A model generated the notes under the pieces. The model did not search any database and was not told the DNA's origin. It was given only the letters and a program-made list of their open reading frames with translations. 64,000 nucleotides of DNA from Lachnospiraceae bacterium (GTDB lineage: Bacteria; Bacillota; Clostridia; Lachnospirales; Lachnospiraceae), in assembly GCA_016284315.1 (NCBI GenBank), contig JAEEOO010000052.1:47574-111573 (forward strand), written 5' to 3'. Shown here piece by piece: positions 8,160 to 16,710 of this stretch. The translations under genes and the position numbers were made by a program. Numbering within the stretch: the stretch's first letter is position 1; each line of letters starts with the position of its first letter.

Positions 8160-8606
8160 ATGTTACTACCTAGTATTTTTGGAGAAAGTTTATTGGATGA
8201 TTGGATGGATGTCCCGAGGATGGAATTTCCCGACATTGACCGAAAGCTTTACGGAAAGAACGCAGCTCACGTTATGAGGACCGACGTCAAAGAGCATGAC
8301 AATGGTTATGAGATTGATATCGACCTTCCCGGATTTAAGAAAGACGAGATAAATGTTTCCCTTGAAAACGGATACCTCGCCGTCAGCGCCGCCAAAGCTC
8401 TCGATCATGAGAAGAAGAACAATGAAGGCAAAATGCTTAGGCAGGAGCGCTACTCCGGATCGATGCAGAGAAGCTTCTATGTCGGTGAAGAGGTCACCGA
8501 AGAGGATATTCAGGCCAGATTCGAAGACGGTGTGCTTAAGTTGAACATCCCTAAAAAGGAGGCAGCTAAAGTACCTGAAAAGAAAGTCATCGCAATAGCC
8601 GGATAA
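8160..8606 (+). CDS. Small heat shock protein Hsp20 (alpha-crystallin family)
   Basis: A 148-residue ATP-independent holdase chaperone that binds unfolding proteins. The alpha-crystallin domain runs from about residue 38 (TDVKEHDNGYEIDIDLPGFK) through LENGYLAVSA and ERYSGSMQRSFYVG to FEDGVLKLNIPKKE, the A-x-x-n-GVL motif of the family, and ends with a short tail containing KVIAI. AAAAGGAGG lies 8 bases before the ATG. It is a single-gene unit with its own CIRCE-controlled promoter and terminator. Confidence 0.96.
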   Translation: MLLPSIFGESLLDDWMDVPRMEFPDIDRKLYGKNAAHVMRTDVKEHDNGYEIDIDLPGFKKDEINVSLENGYLAVSAAKALDHEKKNNEGKMLRQERYSGSMQRSFYVGEEVTEEDIQARFEDGVLKLNIPKKEAAKVPEKKVIAIAG

Positions 8607-8612
8607 AAATAT

Positions 8613-8649
8613 AAGCCCGCAAGAGTCAATTCTCTTGCGGGCTTTTTTT
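8613..8649 (+). terminator. Rho-independent terminator of hsp20
   Basis: AAGCCCGCAAGAG and CTCTTGCGGGCTT form a 13-bp perfect stem with a 5-base loop, followed by a T run. A GGGGACGGAGTC repeat begins immediately after it. Confidence 0.95.
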
Positions 8650-8714
8650 GACCACCGGGGACGGAGTTTAGTGGACATTTTTGTCCTCTTGACTCCGTCC
8701 CCGGGTGTCATTTT
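8648..8714. repeat. Interspersed GGGGACGGAGTC repeat, copy 2 (head-to-head pair)
   Basis: One forward unit (8648-8680: TTGACCACC, GGGGACGGAGTTTAG, TGGACATTT) and one inverted unit (8681-8714: TTGTCCTCTTGACTCCGTCC, CCGGGTGTCA). The inverted pair could fold into a hairpin of roughly 25 bp. It lies between the hsp20 terminator and the stop codon of the FecR-domain gene. Confidence 0.85.
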
Positions 8715-8718
8715 CAGA

Positions 8719-10188
8719 TTACTTATTTATATAGAGTGCAGGCCGGATTCCTGTATCTTCTCCGAAGTTAGCAAGGCAACCATCCCAATAGGTTCCGTTC
8801 CATAAAACTTGCTTGATTCCGGTCTCACCCCAATCATTTACCATGACATCTCTTAAAAGCCAATAGCTTCCGGTTTTTCCGATGCATTCGGGCGAGTATT
8901 CATAATACATCAATGAATAATCATCGTTTTCATCATAATAATCCATCTCGCTTATCACCACATTACCAACCTTTTCAGCTACGTAAGGGGTCGCCGCAAC
9001 AATCAATTCTTCGCTACACCATTCATATCCGCCATCATAATATTGATTATAATGGTAGTAATCACCGATGTCTTCCGCTCCCAAGAGAAATACCTTGTCG
9101 TAGGTTTCTAAATAATCCCAATTACCATTAAAGGGATTTGGACATGTCAAAACCTTCGATAATTTGATCATTTCTTTTTCGCTGTCGGTAAAAGCCTCGT
9201 CATAGAATTCTCCATTGAGCCAGTTCCTAATATCGGAATCTTCCCAAGTTAATCTTGCCCCGGCTACATCAAACTCTCTACATTCTAATACATATCTGCT
9301 TACAAGCAAGTAACCTTTGTCACCACCATCGTGGATCTCCCACTCAATAGGATCGGGGCCGTTGGAAAGGTCGCCGTCCTGTTCATATTTACCAAATATA
9401 GCATATCCTTCATTGCTAATGCTCAGTCCGTCAATCTCTGAGATTGATCCACCAATTCCCAATGCTTCGCCATTGGCACTACCGTTGTCTACTGTTGCTC
9501 CCGATATCCTGTCATCATCCCATCCAAGAGCTTCCTCAACCTCTTTTTTCAGGTCCTCATTAGCAAGGATCTCATCTACTGCTTCCTGCGGAAGGGATGA
9601 AAAATCTTCAATATTTACATTAATATCTCCATCGGTTCGGGAAACACTTATTCTTTTACCGGCATCTAGAATGTGTCCTTCCGCTTTCTCAGGAAGGAAG
9701 ACCTCCACTTTTCCACTGGTCAGATACAAAACCTCTGCTCCGTTTTCATCGGTTGTAACATAACCCGATGTTCCGCGAATACCGACTATCATAGTGGATG
9801 TTCTGATCTCAAAACTCTCATCATTTGCAAGATCCTTGGCAATGTAAAAATATGTACTTCCCCTGTCAAGAGAAAGGCTGAGTGCTTTTCCCTTTTTATT
9901 TACGGTTGCCCCGGACTCCGCCATAAGATATACAAATCTATCCTCGTCAAGAAGGACTACCGCACGGCTTTCCTCTCTTGTATCAAGCCTGTTACCATCA
10001 AAAAGCCTTACACCAACTTCAGGCTTAAGAGCATCGCCCTTCACATTAAACAGACTTACAGTTCCGCGAACATCCTCAAGCTTCATGGATGATGCAGTAA
10101 ACTTACTTGCAACTGTAATGATCACCGCGATCACTGCCGCAAGAACCACGCCTATTCCTATAAAAATTAATACTCTGACCTTTTTCAT
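8719..10188 (-). CDS. Membrane-anchored FecR-domain protein with C-terminal DUF6273-like domain
   Basis: A 489-residue protein of unknown function. An N-terminal membrane anchor (about residues 5-27, VLIFIGIGVVLAAVIAVIIT) is followed by a FecR domain (about 45-190; GVRLFDGNRLDTREESRAVV, SLDRGSTYFYIAKD, TMIVGIRGTSGYVTT, SGKVEVFLPE), an acidic linker, and a C-terminal domain with paired Trp and Tyr motifs (WEDSDIRNWLNGEFYDEAF, GSYWLLRD, GIRPALYI) typical of DUF6273 proteins. FecR domains in such proteins are usually extracellular sensing or scaffold modules. TGAGGAG precedes the ATG. Copies of the GGGGACGGAGTC repeat flank the gene on both sides (8648-8714 and 10201-10266), so it may have arrived as a cassette. 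Confidence 0.85.
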   Translation of the reverse strand: MKKVRVLIFIGIGVVLAAVIAVIITVASKFTASSMKLEDVRGTVSLFNVKGDALKPEVGVRLFDGNRLDTREESRAVVLLDEDRFVYLMAESGATVNKKGKALSLSLDRGSTYFYIAKDLANDESFEIRTSTMIVGIRGTSGYVTTDENGAEVLYLTSGKVEVFLPEKAEGHILDAGKRISVSRTDGDINVNIEDFSSLPQEAVDEILANEDLKKEVEEALGWDDDRISGATVDNGSANGEALGIGGSISEIDGLSISNEGYAIFGKYEQDGDLSNGPDPIEWEIHDGGDKGYLLVSRYVLECREFDVAGARLTWEDSDIRNWLNGEFYDEAFTDSEKEMIKLSKVLTCPNPFNGNWDYLETYDKVFLLGAEDIGDYYHYNQYYDGGYEWCSEELIVAATPYVAEKVGNVVISEMDYYDENDDYSLMYYEYSPECIGKTGSYWLLRDVMVNDWGETGIKQVLWNGTYWDGCLANFGEDTGIRPALYINK

Positions 10189-10200
10189 CTCTGCTCCTCA

Positions 10201-10266
10201 AAAATGGCCACTCGACTCCGTCCCCGGTGGTCAAAAATGTCCTCTTGACTCCGTCCCCGGTGGTCA
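10201..10266. repeat. Interspersed GGGGACGGAGTC repeat, copy 3 (tandem pair, 33-bp period)
   Basis: On the minus strand, two head-to-tail 33-base units. Each begins TTGACCACC, continues GGGGACGGAGTC, and ends in AAGAGGACATTT in the first unit and GAGTGGCCATTT in the second. The first three bases of the minus-strand array overlap the TGA stop of the TtcA-like gene. Confidence 0.88.
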
Positions 10267-11109
10267 ATATTCATCAAGAAAATGATGTCTGACGCCCTTA
10301 AGTTTATATTCGATGACTGTGTCGAGGTTTACGTTCTCGACGCTTCTGAAGATATTGGACTCGACGTAAGGGTTGTTTTTCTTAAGCTCTGCGATAAGCT
10401 TCTTGGTCTCAAGGCGCTTCGAAGTCGAACTTCCATCATCGTTGACAGTGGAACAGGTCTCCGTAAAGTGGCACGCGCACTGAAGGAAATGAAGGTTATT
10501 GTAATCCCTCCATGCACAGATATCACTCTCCCTAACCAGATATAACGGCCTTATAAGTTCCATTCCCTCGAAATTCGTGCTGTGGAGCTTCGGCATCATG
10601 GTCTGGATCTGGGCTCCCTGAAGCATTCCCATAAGAATGGTCTCGATAACGTCATCATAATGATGGCCCAGAGCAATCTTATTGCATCCAAGAGCCTTTG
10701 CCCTGCTGTAAAGATATCCGCGGCGCATTCTTGCGCAAATGTAGCAGGGATTTTTTTCTATAGTATCTACTGAATCAAAAATGTCACTTTCAAAAATCGT
10801 AATAGGAATTCCAAGATCTCTTGCGTTGCTTTCAATAAGTTCCCTGTTTTCTTTTTTATAGCCGGGATCCATTACAAGGAATGTTAATTCAAAATTGCAC
10901 TGCCTGTGTCTCTGGATCTCCTGAAAGAGCTTTGCCATAAGCATGGAATCTTTTCCGCCGGAGATGCAGACCGCAATATGATCACCTTCACTGATAAGCT
11001 GATATGTCTTGCAAGCCTTGGCAAAGGGTGTAAAAAGCGCCTTATGAAACTTTTTACGTATACTCTCCTCTGCTTTATGTTGTTTATCTTCTATCTTTAT
11101 TTCATCCAT
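10264..11109 (-). CDS. TtcA-like PP-loop ATPase (tRNA 2-thiolation type)
   Basis: A 281-residue PP-loop ATP pyrophosphatase related to TtcA, which adenylates and thiolates cytidine-32 of tRNA. Motifs are SGGKDSML (PP-loop), CYICARMRRGYLY (the CxxC plus RRG signature of TtcA-type proteins) and GHHYDDVIETILMG. The second TtcA cysteine pair is replaced by CACHFTETC, so the exact reaction is uncertain. I place the start at ATG 11109 (MDEIKIEDKQ), with AAAGGA 11 bases upstream; a longer frame reaches 11145. The TGA stop is formed from bases of repeat copy 3. Confidence 0.85.
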   Translation of the reverse strand: MDEIKIEDKQHKAEESIRKKFHKALFTPFAKACKTYQLISEGDHIAVCISGGKDSMLMAKLFQEIQRHRQCNFELTFLVMDPGYKKENRELIESNARDLGIPITIFESDIFDSVDTIEKNPCYICARMRRGYLYSRAKALGCNKIALGHHYDDVIETILMGMLQGAQIQTMMPKLHSTNFEGMELIRPLYLVRESDICAWRDYNNLHFLQCACHFTETCSTVNDDGSSTSKRLETKKLIAELKKNNPYVESNIFRSVENVNLDTVIEYKLKGVRHHFLDEY

Positions 11110-11254
11110 ATATATTAAAATCCTTTGTATCAAGCCGATTACCAATTCTCTAAGGAATCATTATAACGGCAATTGGCTTTTAAATAAAGTAAAACCGAGA
11201 TATAATGTATATGTGCGTTTTCATAAACATTTTATAAACTTTTTTATTTCCCTC

Positions 11255-11284
11255 TTGGCAAATCGGGGATCATTCAAATATAAT
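11255..11284 (+). promoter_or_regulatory. Sigma-A promoter of trxB-trxA
   Basis: TTGGCA (11255-11260), an 18-base spacer and TATAAT (11279-11284), 58 bp before the trxB start. A second perfect TATAAT at 11201-11206 could be an upstream start but lacks a clear -35. Confidence 0.7.
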
Positions 11285-11341
11285 GAGGGCACATATGGAC
11301 CTTCGATTGAACACACACATTTTACTAAAGGAGGTTTTCAC

Positions 11342-12247
11342 ATGTTAGATTTGATCATTATCGGTAGCGGACCCGCAGGGCTTTCCGCCGCTATCTACGG
11401 CATTCGTGCCAATTTAGATTTATTGGTTATCGAAAAGGACTATGAAGGCACCGGTCAGGTAGCCCTCAGCAGTAAAGTAGACAACTATCTCGGACTTCCC
11501 GGACTCGACGGCTACAGCATGGGTGAACAGTTCAGACAGCATGCGGTAGACTTTGGTGTCAAATTCCTTGAAGCAACAGTTACCTCTATTGAACAGGACC
11601 CTTCAGACAAGCATTGGATCGTTAAGACCTCTGATGGCGGACAGCAGGAAGCAAAGGCTGTTATTTATGCAGCCGGTGCGGTACACAGAAAGCTTGAAGC
11701 AAAGGGCGAAGAAGAACTCTCCGGAAAAGGTGTTTCTTATTGCGCTACCTGCGACGGAGCTTTCTACAGAGGAAAGGTTACCGCAGTTGTAGGCGGCGGA
11801 GACACAGCTCTTGACGATGCTCTTTATCTTTCCGGTCTTTGCGAAAAAGTTTACTTGATCCACAGACGTGACGGATTCCGCGCAGCAGAGATAACTGTTA
11901 ATAAGGTAAAAGCAAAAGAAAATATCGAACTTGTTTTAAACGCTCAGGTTGACGAGATCATCGGCGATGAGAGAGTTAACAGCGTAAGACTTAAGGACGG
12001 ACGAACTCTTGATATAAACGGCATTTTCATCGCGACAGGCTCCGTTCCCGTAACCGAAGTTCTTAAAGATACAGATCTTTTAAACTCCGCAGGATACATT
12101 GTTGCAGATGAAACAGGAATCACTAAGGCTCCCGGATTTTTCGTAGCCGGAGATGTAAGAACAAAGGCTCTTCGCCAAGTTGTTACCGCCGTTTCCGACG
12201 GAGCAAATGCAGCAACCAGTGCAGAGCATTATATCACTGAACTGTAA
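11342..12247 (+). CDS. trxB: Thioredoxin reductase
   Basis: A 301-residue FAD enzyme that transfers electrons from NADPH to thioredoxin. The FAD site is IIGSGPAGLSAAIYG (about 6-20), the redox-active pair is CATCDGAFYRG (about 133-143), the second nucleotide-binding loop is VVGGGDTALDDALYLS, and the C-terminal FAD motif is GFFVAGDVRTKALRQVVTA. Start chosen at 11342 because AAAGGAGG lies 8 bases upstream; the open frame extends to 11213 but lacks a site there. The C-A-T-C active site and the adjacent trxA make the assignment firm. It is the first gene of a two-gene thiol-redox operon (57 bp gap to trxA). Confidence 0.96.
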   Translation: MLDLIIIGSGPAGLSAAIYGIRANLDLLVIEKDYEGTGQVALSSKVDNYLGLPGLDGYSMGEQFRQHAVDFGVKFLEATVTSIEQDPSDKHWIVKTSDGGQQEAKAVIYAAGAVHRKLEAKGEEELSGKGVSYCATCDGAFYRGKVTAVVGGGDTALDDALYLSGLCEKVYLIHRRDGFRAAEITVNKVKAKENIELVLNAQVDEIIGDERVNSVRLKDGRTLDINGIFIATGSVPVTEVLKDTDLLNSAGYIVADETGITKAPGFFVAGDVRTKALRQVVTAVSDGANAATSAEHYITEL

Positions 12248-12304
12248 TTAATTTTTTAACCACATTAACATATAGTTTGATCACAGAAAAGAGAGGATAA
12301 AAAC

Positions 12305-12619
12305 ATGGCAGAAGTAGTATTAACCAAAGATAATTTTGAAGCAGAAGTTCTTAATTCAGATATTCCCGTTCTTGTAGATTTTTGGGCTACATGGTGCGGA
12401 CCTTGCAAGAAACTTGGACCCGTCATCGCTCAGATTGCTGAAGAAAAAGAGGGTACAGTAAAGGTTGGAAAACTTAATGTTGACGACGAGATGGCAGTTG
12501 CATCAAAGTACAACATCATGAGCATCCCCACCGTTATCCTTTTCAAAGGCGGCGAGCCCGTTAACACTTCCGTTGGATTTAAGACCAAAGAAGAGCTTCT
12601 TTCCTTCTTCGGAATCTAA
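12305..12619 (+). CDS. trxA: Thioredoxin
   Basis: A 104-residue cytoplasmic protein disulfide reductase. The active site WCGPCKK lies at about residues 31-37 within the usual VLVDFWATWCGPC strand. The cis-proline motif SIPTVILFKGGEPV and the final helix are intact, so the protein is full length. GAGAGG lies upstream of the ATG. It follows trxB on the same transcript, so the electron donor and acceptor are co-expressed. Confidence 0.96.
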   Translation: MAEVVLTKDNFEAEVLNSDIPVLVDFWATWCGPCKKLGPVIAQIAEEKEGTVKVGKLNVDDEMAVASKYNIMSIPTVILFKGGEPVNTSVGFKTKEELLSFFGI

Positions 12620-12652
12620 AAGCATTATCAAAAAACGCATACTTATTAAATG

Positions 12653-12684
12653 AAAAGGGATTGGTCATACGGCCAATCCCTTTT
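12653..12684. terminator. Bidirectional terminator between trxA and degV
   Basis: AAAAGGGATTGG, 8 bases, then CCAATCCCTTTT: a 12-bp perfect stem whose A and T flanks serve both strands. It ends the trxBA and degV transcripts, which converge here. Confidence 0.85.
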
Positions 12685-12712
12685 AGGGTGATTTTATATA
12701 AAAGACACTAAG

Positions 12713-13570
12713 TTAGGGTGCAAAAAATGCGAGGGCGATGGCCCCGGGGCCTATATGGGTTCCGATAGTACAACCTACCGTACTGATGGGAAGTGAGCCG
12801 TCCTCGGATTCGTAATCTTCATAGATCGACTTACTGTCTTCAATATACTTATCAAGCATATCCTTTGAATGCCCTGTGTACGCAAGGCATAAAGGCTTTT
12901 TGAAATTAATTCCGTTTTCTTTTTTAACAAGCTCCATAAGCTTGTTGTTTCCGTTCTTTGATCCCCTTGCCATTCCAAGGAAAACAACCTCACCATTTTG
13001 AATAGCTATAACAGGTTTGATGTTTAAAAGCGCTCCCGCTGTTGCAACAGTAGCAGAGATCCTTCCGCCCTTTTTAAGGTATTCAAGAGTATCAAGAAGA
13101 GCTATCAGGTGAATGTAATTCTTTTCCTCTTCAAGGATTTTTATCACTTCATCTATAGTTTTTCCTTCTTTTATAAGATCAAGAGCCATCAGGATAAGGA
13201 TCCTCTGACCAATGGTTACATTAAGGGAATCCAGAACATAAACACCTTCTCCAACTTCATCTGCTGCAATATTTGCGCTCTGGAAGCTTCCGGACAGCTT
13301 ACTTGATAGAGTAATGCACAAAACCGTATCACCGTTTGCTCTTGCAGCCCTAAAATACTCCTCGTATTCATAAGGGGGGATCTGACTTGTTTTAGGAAAC
13401 TCATCTGTCTCGATCAGCTTTGAGTAAAAACCTTTATGATCAAGATCAACTCCGTCTTTGTAGGATGTTTCCCCAAAGGTAACAGTTAAGGGGATCACAG
13501 TGATCCCAAAGTTTTCGGCTTCTTTTTGTGTAATGTCGCTTGCTGAGTCAGTAATAATCTTTATTGCCAT
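12713..13570 (-). CDS. DegV family fatty-acid-binding protein
   Basis: A 285-residue DegV protein. Members bind a fatty acid in a cleft, and several act as FakB subunits that present exogenous fatty acids to the kinase FakA. Signature pieces are IITDSASDI at the N-terminus, VIPLTVTFGETSYKDGVDL, KTSQIPPYEYEEYF, ITLSSKLSGSFQSAN (head-group site), LEYLKKGGRIS and the C-terminal IGTHIGPGAIAL. No fakA-like kinase gene is in the window. GAAGGAG precedes the ATG. The 5' leader contains a stable three-stem structure (see 13641-13735). Confidence 0.93.
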   Translation of the reverse strand: MAIKIITDSASDITQKEAENFGITVIPLTVTFGETSYKDGVDLDHKGFYSKLIETDEFPKTSQIPPYEYEEYFRAARANGDTVLCITLSSKLSGSFQSANIAADEVGEGVYVLDSLNVTIGQRILILMALDLIKEGKTIDEVIKILEEEKNYIHLIALLDTLEYLKKGGRISATVATAGALLNIKPVIAIQNGEVVFLGMARGSKNGNNKLMELVKKENGINFKKPLCLAYTGHSKDMLDKYIEDSKSIYEDYESEDGSLPISTVGCTIGTHIGPGAIALAFFAP

Positions 13571-13640
13571 ATTTTTCTCCTTCTTTTGGAAACTCCAAGG
13601 AGAATGATACTTTCTTCAACGTGACTTTGCAAACCATGTG

Positions 13641-13735
13641 ATGTGGCGGAACGGGCTAAATAACGCAGCTTTAATGTTGTGTTACAATTCAGTCCTGCGG
13701 AAACTCTCGTTGTAAAGAGTACCCGGCCTCCACAT
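13641..13735 (-). ncRNA. Structured RNA candidate in the degV leader (three-way junction)
   Basis: Complementary ends ATGTGG/CCACAT plus CCGG-type inner pairs (CGGG with CCCG) give a closing stem of about 12 bp with one small internal loop. Inside are two further stems, ACTCT/AGAGT and CGCAG/CTGCG. A TATAAT on the minus strand at 13746-13751 would start transcription right at the first stem, which favours the minus strand and makes the element either the degV 5' leader or a separate small RNA. It matches no RNA family that I recognise. Confidence 0.45.
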
Positions 13736-13738
13736 TTA

Positions 13739-13747
13739 TGGTACAAT
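13739..13747 (+). promoter_or_regulatory. Extended -10 promoter for the YlmH-like gene
   Basis: TGGTACAAT matches the extended -10 consensus with one mismatch, 45 bp before the start codon. It is interleaved with the opposing degV promoter. Confidence 0.4.
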
Positions 13748-13751
13748 TATA
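13746..13751 (-). promoter_or_regulatory. -10 element for degV transcript
   Basis: Perfect TATAAT on the minus strand; the spaced -35 (CTGTCC, 17 bases upstream) is weak. The predicted start site falls at the 5' edge of the structured leader. Confidence 0.45.
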
Positions 13752-13792
13752 AGGAAATTATTTGAACCGGACAGACGCATGGGTAAATATAC

Positions 13793-14557
13793 ATGAACAA
13801 CAACGCAGAAATTACCGGGCTCCAAAACCGTCTCAGGGACTTGGCGGACAGATCATATAATCAGAACATTTTTACCTTCAGCCAATTCCTTTCCTTAGGA
13901 GAAATGGACGCCTTTTATAAAATTGAAAAAGAATTAGGATACGCTTCGCCTTGCTTATTTGGCGGCTACGAAGGCGCAGAAAGAAACCTTATCAGATTCG
14001 GGAATCCTGAGGACCTCGGCTTTGATCAGGAGCCTCCCATTGTCTGCATTCACATTTCCCCTTTGATGGAAAAGTTTGCAGATAAGCTTTCCCACAGGGA
14101 TTTCCTTGGAGCCCTTATGAACCTTGGTATCGAAAGGGATGTACTGGGAGATATAAAAACCGGAGAAAAAGAGGCATATCTCTTTTGCTTAGACAGCATC
14201 TCGGAATTCATTTGCGATAGTCTTGATAAGGTCAAACATACAAACGTTAAGTGCAAAGTGGTTGATGCAATGGCGGAACTTCCTGAAGAGGAACCGGAAG
14301 AAATCTCTGTATTAGTTTCTTCCGAAAGAGCTGACGGAATTATATCAAAAGTCTGTAAACTCTCAAGAAGTGACTCTCTTGACCTTTTCAGGGAGGGGAA
14401 GGTCTTTATCAACGGAAGGCTTTGTGAAAACAATTCAAAGCCCATAACCAAAGGTGACACAATAAACGCCAGAGGATACGGAAAGTTTACGATACTCTCC
14501 GAACCCAACACCACAAAAAAAGGTAAACTGAATATTTCCGTCGCAGTATACAGATAG
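13793..14557 (+). CDS. YlmH-like S4-domain RNA-binding protein
   Basis: A 254-residue protein resembling YlmH, an RNA-binding protein encoded near division genes in many Firmicutes and linked to ribosome function. The N-terminal part contains FLSLGEMDAFYKIEK and HRDFLGALMNLGIERDVLGDI, a conserved YlmH block. The C-terminal S4 domain covers about residues 180-245 (LSRSDSLDLFREGKVFINGR, KGDTINARGYGKFTI). Here it is a single gene rather than part of the ylm cluster. The ribosome site is weak, so expression may be low. Confidence 0.88.
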   Translation: MNNNAEITGLQNRLRDLADRSYNQNIFTFSQFLSLGEMDAFYKIEKELGYASPCLFGGYEGAERNLIRFGNPEDLGFDQEPPIVCIHISPLMEKFADKLSHRDFLGALMNLGIERDVLGDIKTGEKEAYLFCLDSISEFICDSLDKVKHTNVKCKVVDAMAELPEEEPEEISVLVSSERADGIISKVCKLSRSDSLDLFREGKVFINGRLCENNSKPITKGDTINARGYGKFTILSEPNTTKKGKLNISVAVYR

Positions 14558-14592
14558 TCTGTTAACAACTATTTACTGAAAACACCATATAA

Positions 14593-14630
14593 AACGGGGA
14601 CCGGCATTAGCCGACCCCCGTAATTTTTTT
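14593..14630 (+). terminator. Rho-independent terminator after the YlmH-like gene
   Basis: ACGGGG(A)CCGGC, an ATTA loop, GCCG(A)CCCCCGT and a run of seven T. It lies between convergent genes and could also act weakly on the opposite strand. Confidence 0.88.
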
Positions 14631-14658
14631 CTAATCCTGTTTTTATATTAAAACTACA

Positions 14659-16695
14659 TCAGATCTTGAAGAATGAAAGTTCTTCATCAAGCTTCTTTGC
14701 AATCTCGTCAAGATTTCCTGCTGATGCAGCAAGAACATTTACCGTCGCATTGAATTCCTGCATATATGCGCTTGTTTCTTCTGTAGAAGCAGCGTTCTCC
14801 TCAGAGATAGCTGAAAGAGAACTCATGGCATCAACGATCTCATTCTTTGATGCATTGCACTTTTCTGCAAGACTCTTGATCGAGGTTACTCCGCCAACAG
14901 TTGTATCAACTCCACCGATAAGCTTCTTAATGGTTTCAACAGTCTCAGCAAGAACTGTTCCAACCTCGTCACCGATCTTTGAAACTTCCTCTGTCTTTGA
15001 AGATGCTCCGTTTGCCTGAATAAGAAGGTTCTGCATTTCCTTACGGATCTCATCCGCAGTTGTAGCAGACTGCTTTGCAAGAAGTCCGATCTCTTCGGCA
15101 ACTACTGAGAATCCTCTTCCGGCATCTCCCGCTCTTGCGGCTTCAATTGAAGCATTAAGAGCAAGAAGGTTTGTCTGAGTAGCAATAGATGTAATGCCGT
15201 CAACCCTTGCATTTACGTTGTTAACTGCCTCTCCGGTTGCTTCCATTGCTACAGAGATCTCTCTTACAGATTCTCCCATTGCAGTCATTCTGCTGGAAAG
15301 CTGATCAAGAGCTTCCTTCGATGAAGCGCTTTCTCCGCTCATCTCTCCGGCTGTAGCAGCAAGTTCATCGGAGCTTCCGGCCACGGTATCAATGGCGTCT
15401 GAAAGAGTTGCAAGATTATTTGTAGCGTTCTCTACAGTTGTAGCCTGATCTGTTGCTCCCTTTGCAACCTCCTGGACTGCACTTGATACATCATCTGCAG
15501 TTCCGCTGATCTGGTTAGCTGATTCTGCCAGCTCATTTGCCTGATTGGAAACGCTTTCCGACGCATCCTTGATATTCTTAACAACCGCCATAAGCTTGTC
15601 TATAAGAGCGTTAATATTTGTCACTATTGTTCCGAATTCGTCTTTTCTCTTTAAGAGAGACTCGTTTTCAAGCTTCTCAAATTCACCGGCTGAAAGCTTA
15701 TCTACGGTTCTATTCACCGCTAAAATAGGCTTAGTAAATGAATTTGCAAGAAGGAAGGCTACTCCTACCGCAATGATAAGAAGTATTATTCCTCCGATGA
15801 CCATATATGTGATCATCCTTTTTGCATTCTCAAGAGCTACATCCACATCGCTGGCAATTACCGTTGTCCATCCGGTGATAGGCTCTCTCTGATATGACAT
15901 GATCCAGTTTCCACCGTTAGAATTGGAAGGATAATTACCGCTTGCATTAAGATCACTGCGGCTTTCTTTATACCACTGTTGCGAACTGAAATTAACGGCT
16001 TCTCCGCCACCAAGATCCATTGATGTGTGTGCTATAAGATCACCGTTATTATCGCCGATAAAGATATCCTGGTTCTTTTCGGTAATTTCCTTTTTCATCA
16101 ATTCGGTAAAGTTATCAAGATTAAAGTTTCTCTGAGCTCCGCCTATGAGTACTCCATCCAAGTCATAGATGGCATGAACAAAAGTACAGGTTCTCTCTCC
16201 GTTCTCATCGATCATCTCATTAGAAACATAGAAAAGAGTGCCGTTCTGTATCTCTTTAAAAAATTCGGTTTCTGATATATCCTCGCATTTACCGGTGGTG
16301 TTTACAACCTGCTGTCCTTCCGCATTGAAAAGGATAAGTGTATTTCCATCACCGATCTCCTCGTCAACCTGTGTGAGCCACTCTATGAGCGACGGCGAAG
16401 CTGTCCGTCCGGTTAATAGCCTACGTGCTGAGTCAGAATACGCTACTGCATTGAGTACCGTCATGTTCTGCTCGACAACAGCTTTAAAATCATGCTGTAC
16501 AAGATTGATCTGTGCATCATTCATCTTATACATGTGATTCCGTGCTTCTTTATCTACAATGACATAGCTCATCACTATTGAAGCCGCGAGAGGAACAACC
16601 ATTATCGCAACTATGATCGATATCAGTTTAACTTTTACGCTTTGAAAGAAACTCCTTTTACCTCCTTTAGTATTTTTTTCCGTACTAACTGCCAT
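14659..16695 (-). CDS. Methyl-accepting chemotaxis protein with large periplasmic Cache sensor
   Basis: A 678-residue chemoreceptor that controls CheA kinase in response to an external ligand. Layout: cytoplasmic N-terminus, TM1 (about 25-47), a double-Cache-type extracellular sensor (about 50-290), TM2 (about 293-315, [20 protein letters not shown]), HAMP, then a long signalling coiled coil with the hairpin-tip region ([20 protein letters not shown]). It ends without a CheR-docking pentapeptide. A strong GGGGAGG precedes the ATG. The ligand is unknown. No che genes are in this window. Confidence 0.94.
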   Translation of the reverse strand: MAVSTEKNTKGGKRSFFQSVKVKLISIIVAIMVVPLAASIVMSYVIVDKEARNHMYKMNDAQINLVQHDFKAVVEQNMTVLNAVAYSDSARRLLTGRTASPSLIEWLTQVDEEIGDGNTLILFNAEGQQVVNTTGKCEDISETEFFKEIQNGTLFYVSNEMIDENGERTCTFVHAIYDLDGVLIGGAQRNFNLDNFTELMKKEITEKNQDIFIGDNNGDLIAHTSMDLGGGEAVNFSSQQWYKESRSDLNASGNYPSNSNGGNWIMSYQREPITGWTTVIASDVDVALENAKRMITYMVIGGIILLIIAVGVAFLLANSFTKPILAVNRTVDKLSAGEFEKLENESLLKRKDEFGTIVTNINALIDKLMAVVKNIKDASESVSNQANELAESANQISGTADDVSSAVQEVAKGATDQATTVENATNNLATLSDAIDTVAGSSDELAATAGEMSGESASSKEALDQLSSRMTAMGESVREISVAMEATGEAVNNVNARVDGITSIATQTNLLALNASIEAARAGDAGRGFSVVAEEIGLLAKQSATTADEIRKEMQNLLIQANGASSKTEEVSKIGDEVGTVLAETVETIKKLIGGVDTTVGGVTSIKSLAEKCNASKNEIVDAMSSLSAISEENAASTEETSAYMQEFNATVNVLAASAGNLDEIAKKLDEELSFFKI

Positions 16696-16710
16696 AATAA
16701 AAACCTCCCC

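Noticed and set aside
13641..13735. Known riboswitch, 6S RNA, SRP RNA or tRNA in the degV leader.
   Set aside because: I could not match the conserved bases of those families, so it is listed only as an unassigned structured element.
13561..13746. Leftward ORF of 61 codons upstream of degV.
   Set aside because: It coincides with the structured leader and overlaps the degV start; no ribosome site.
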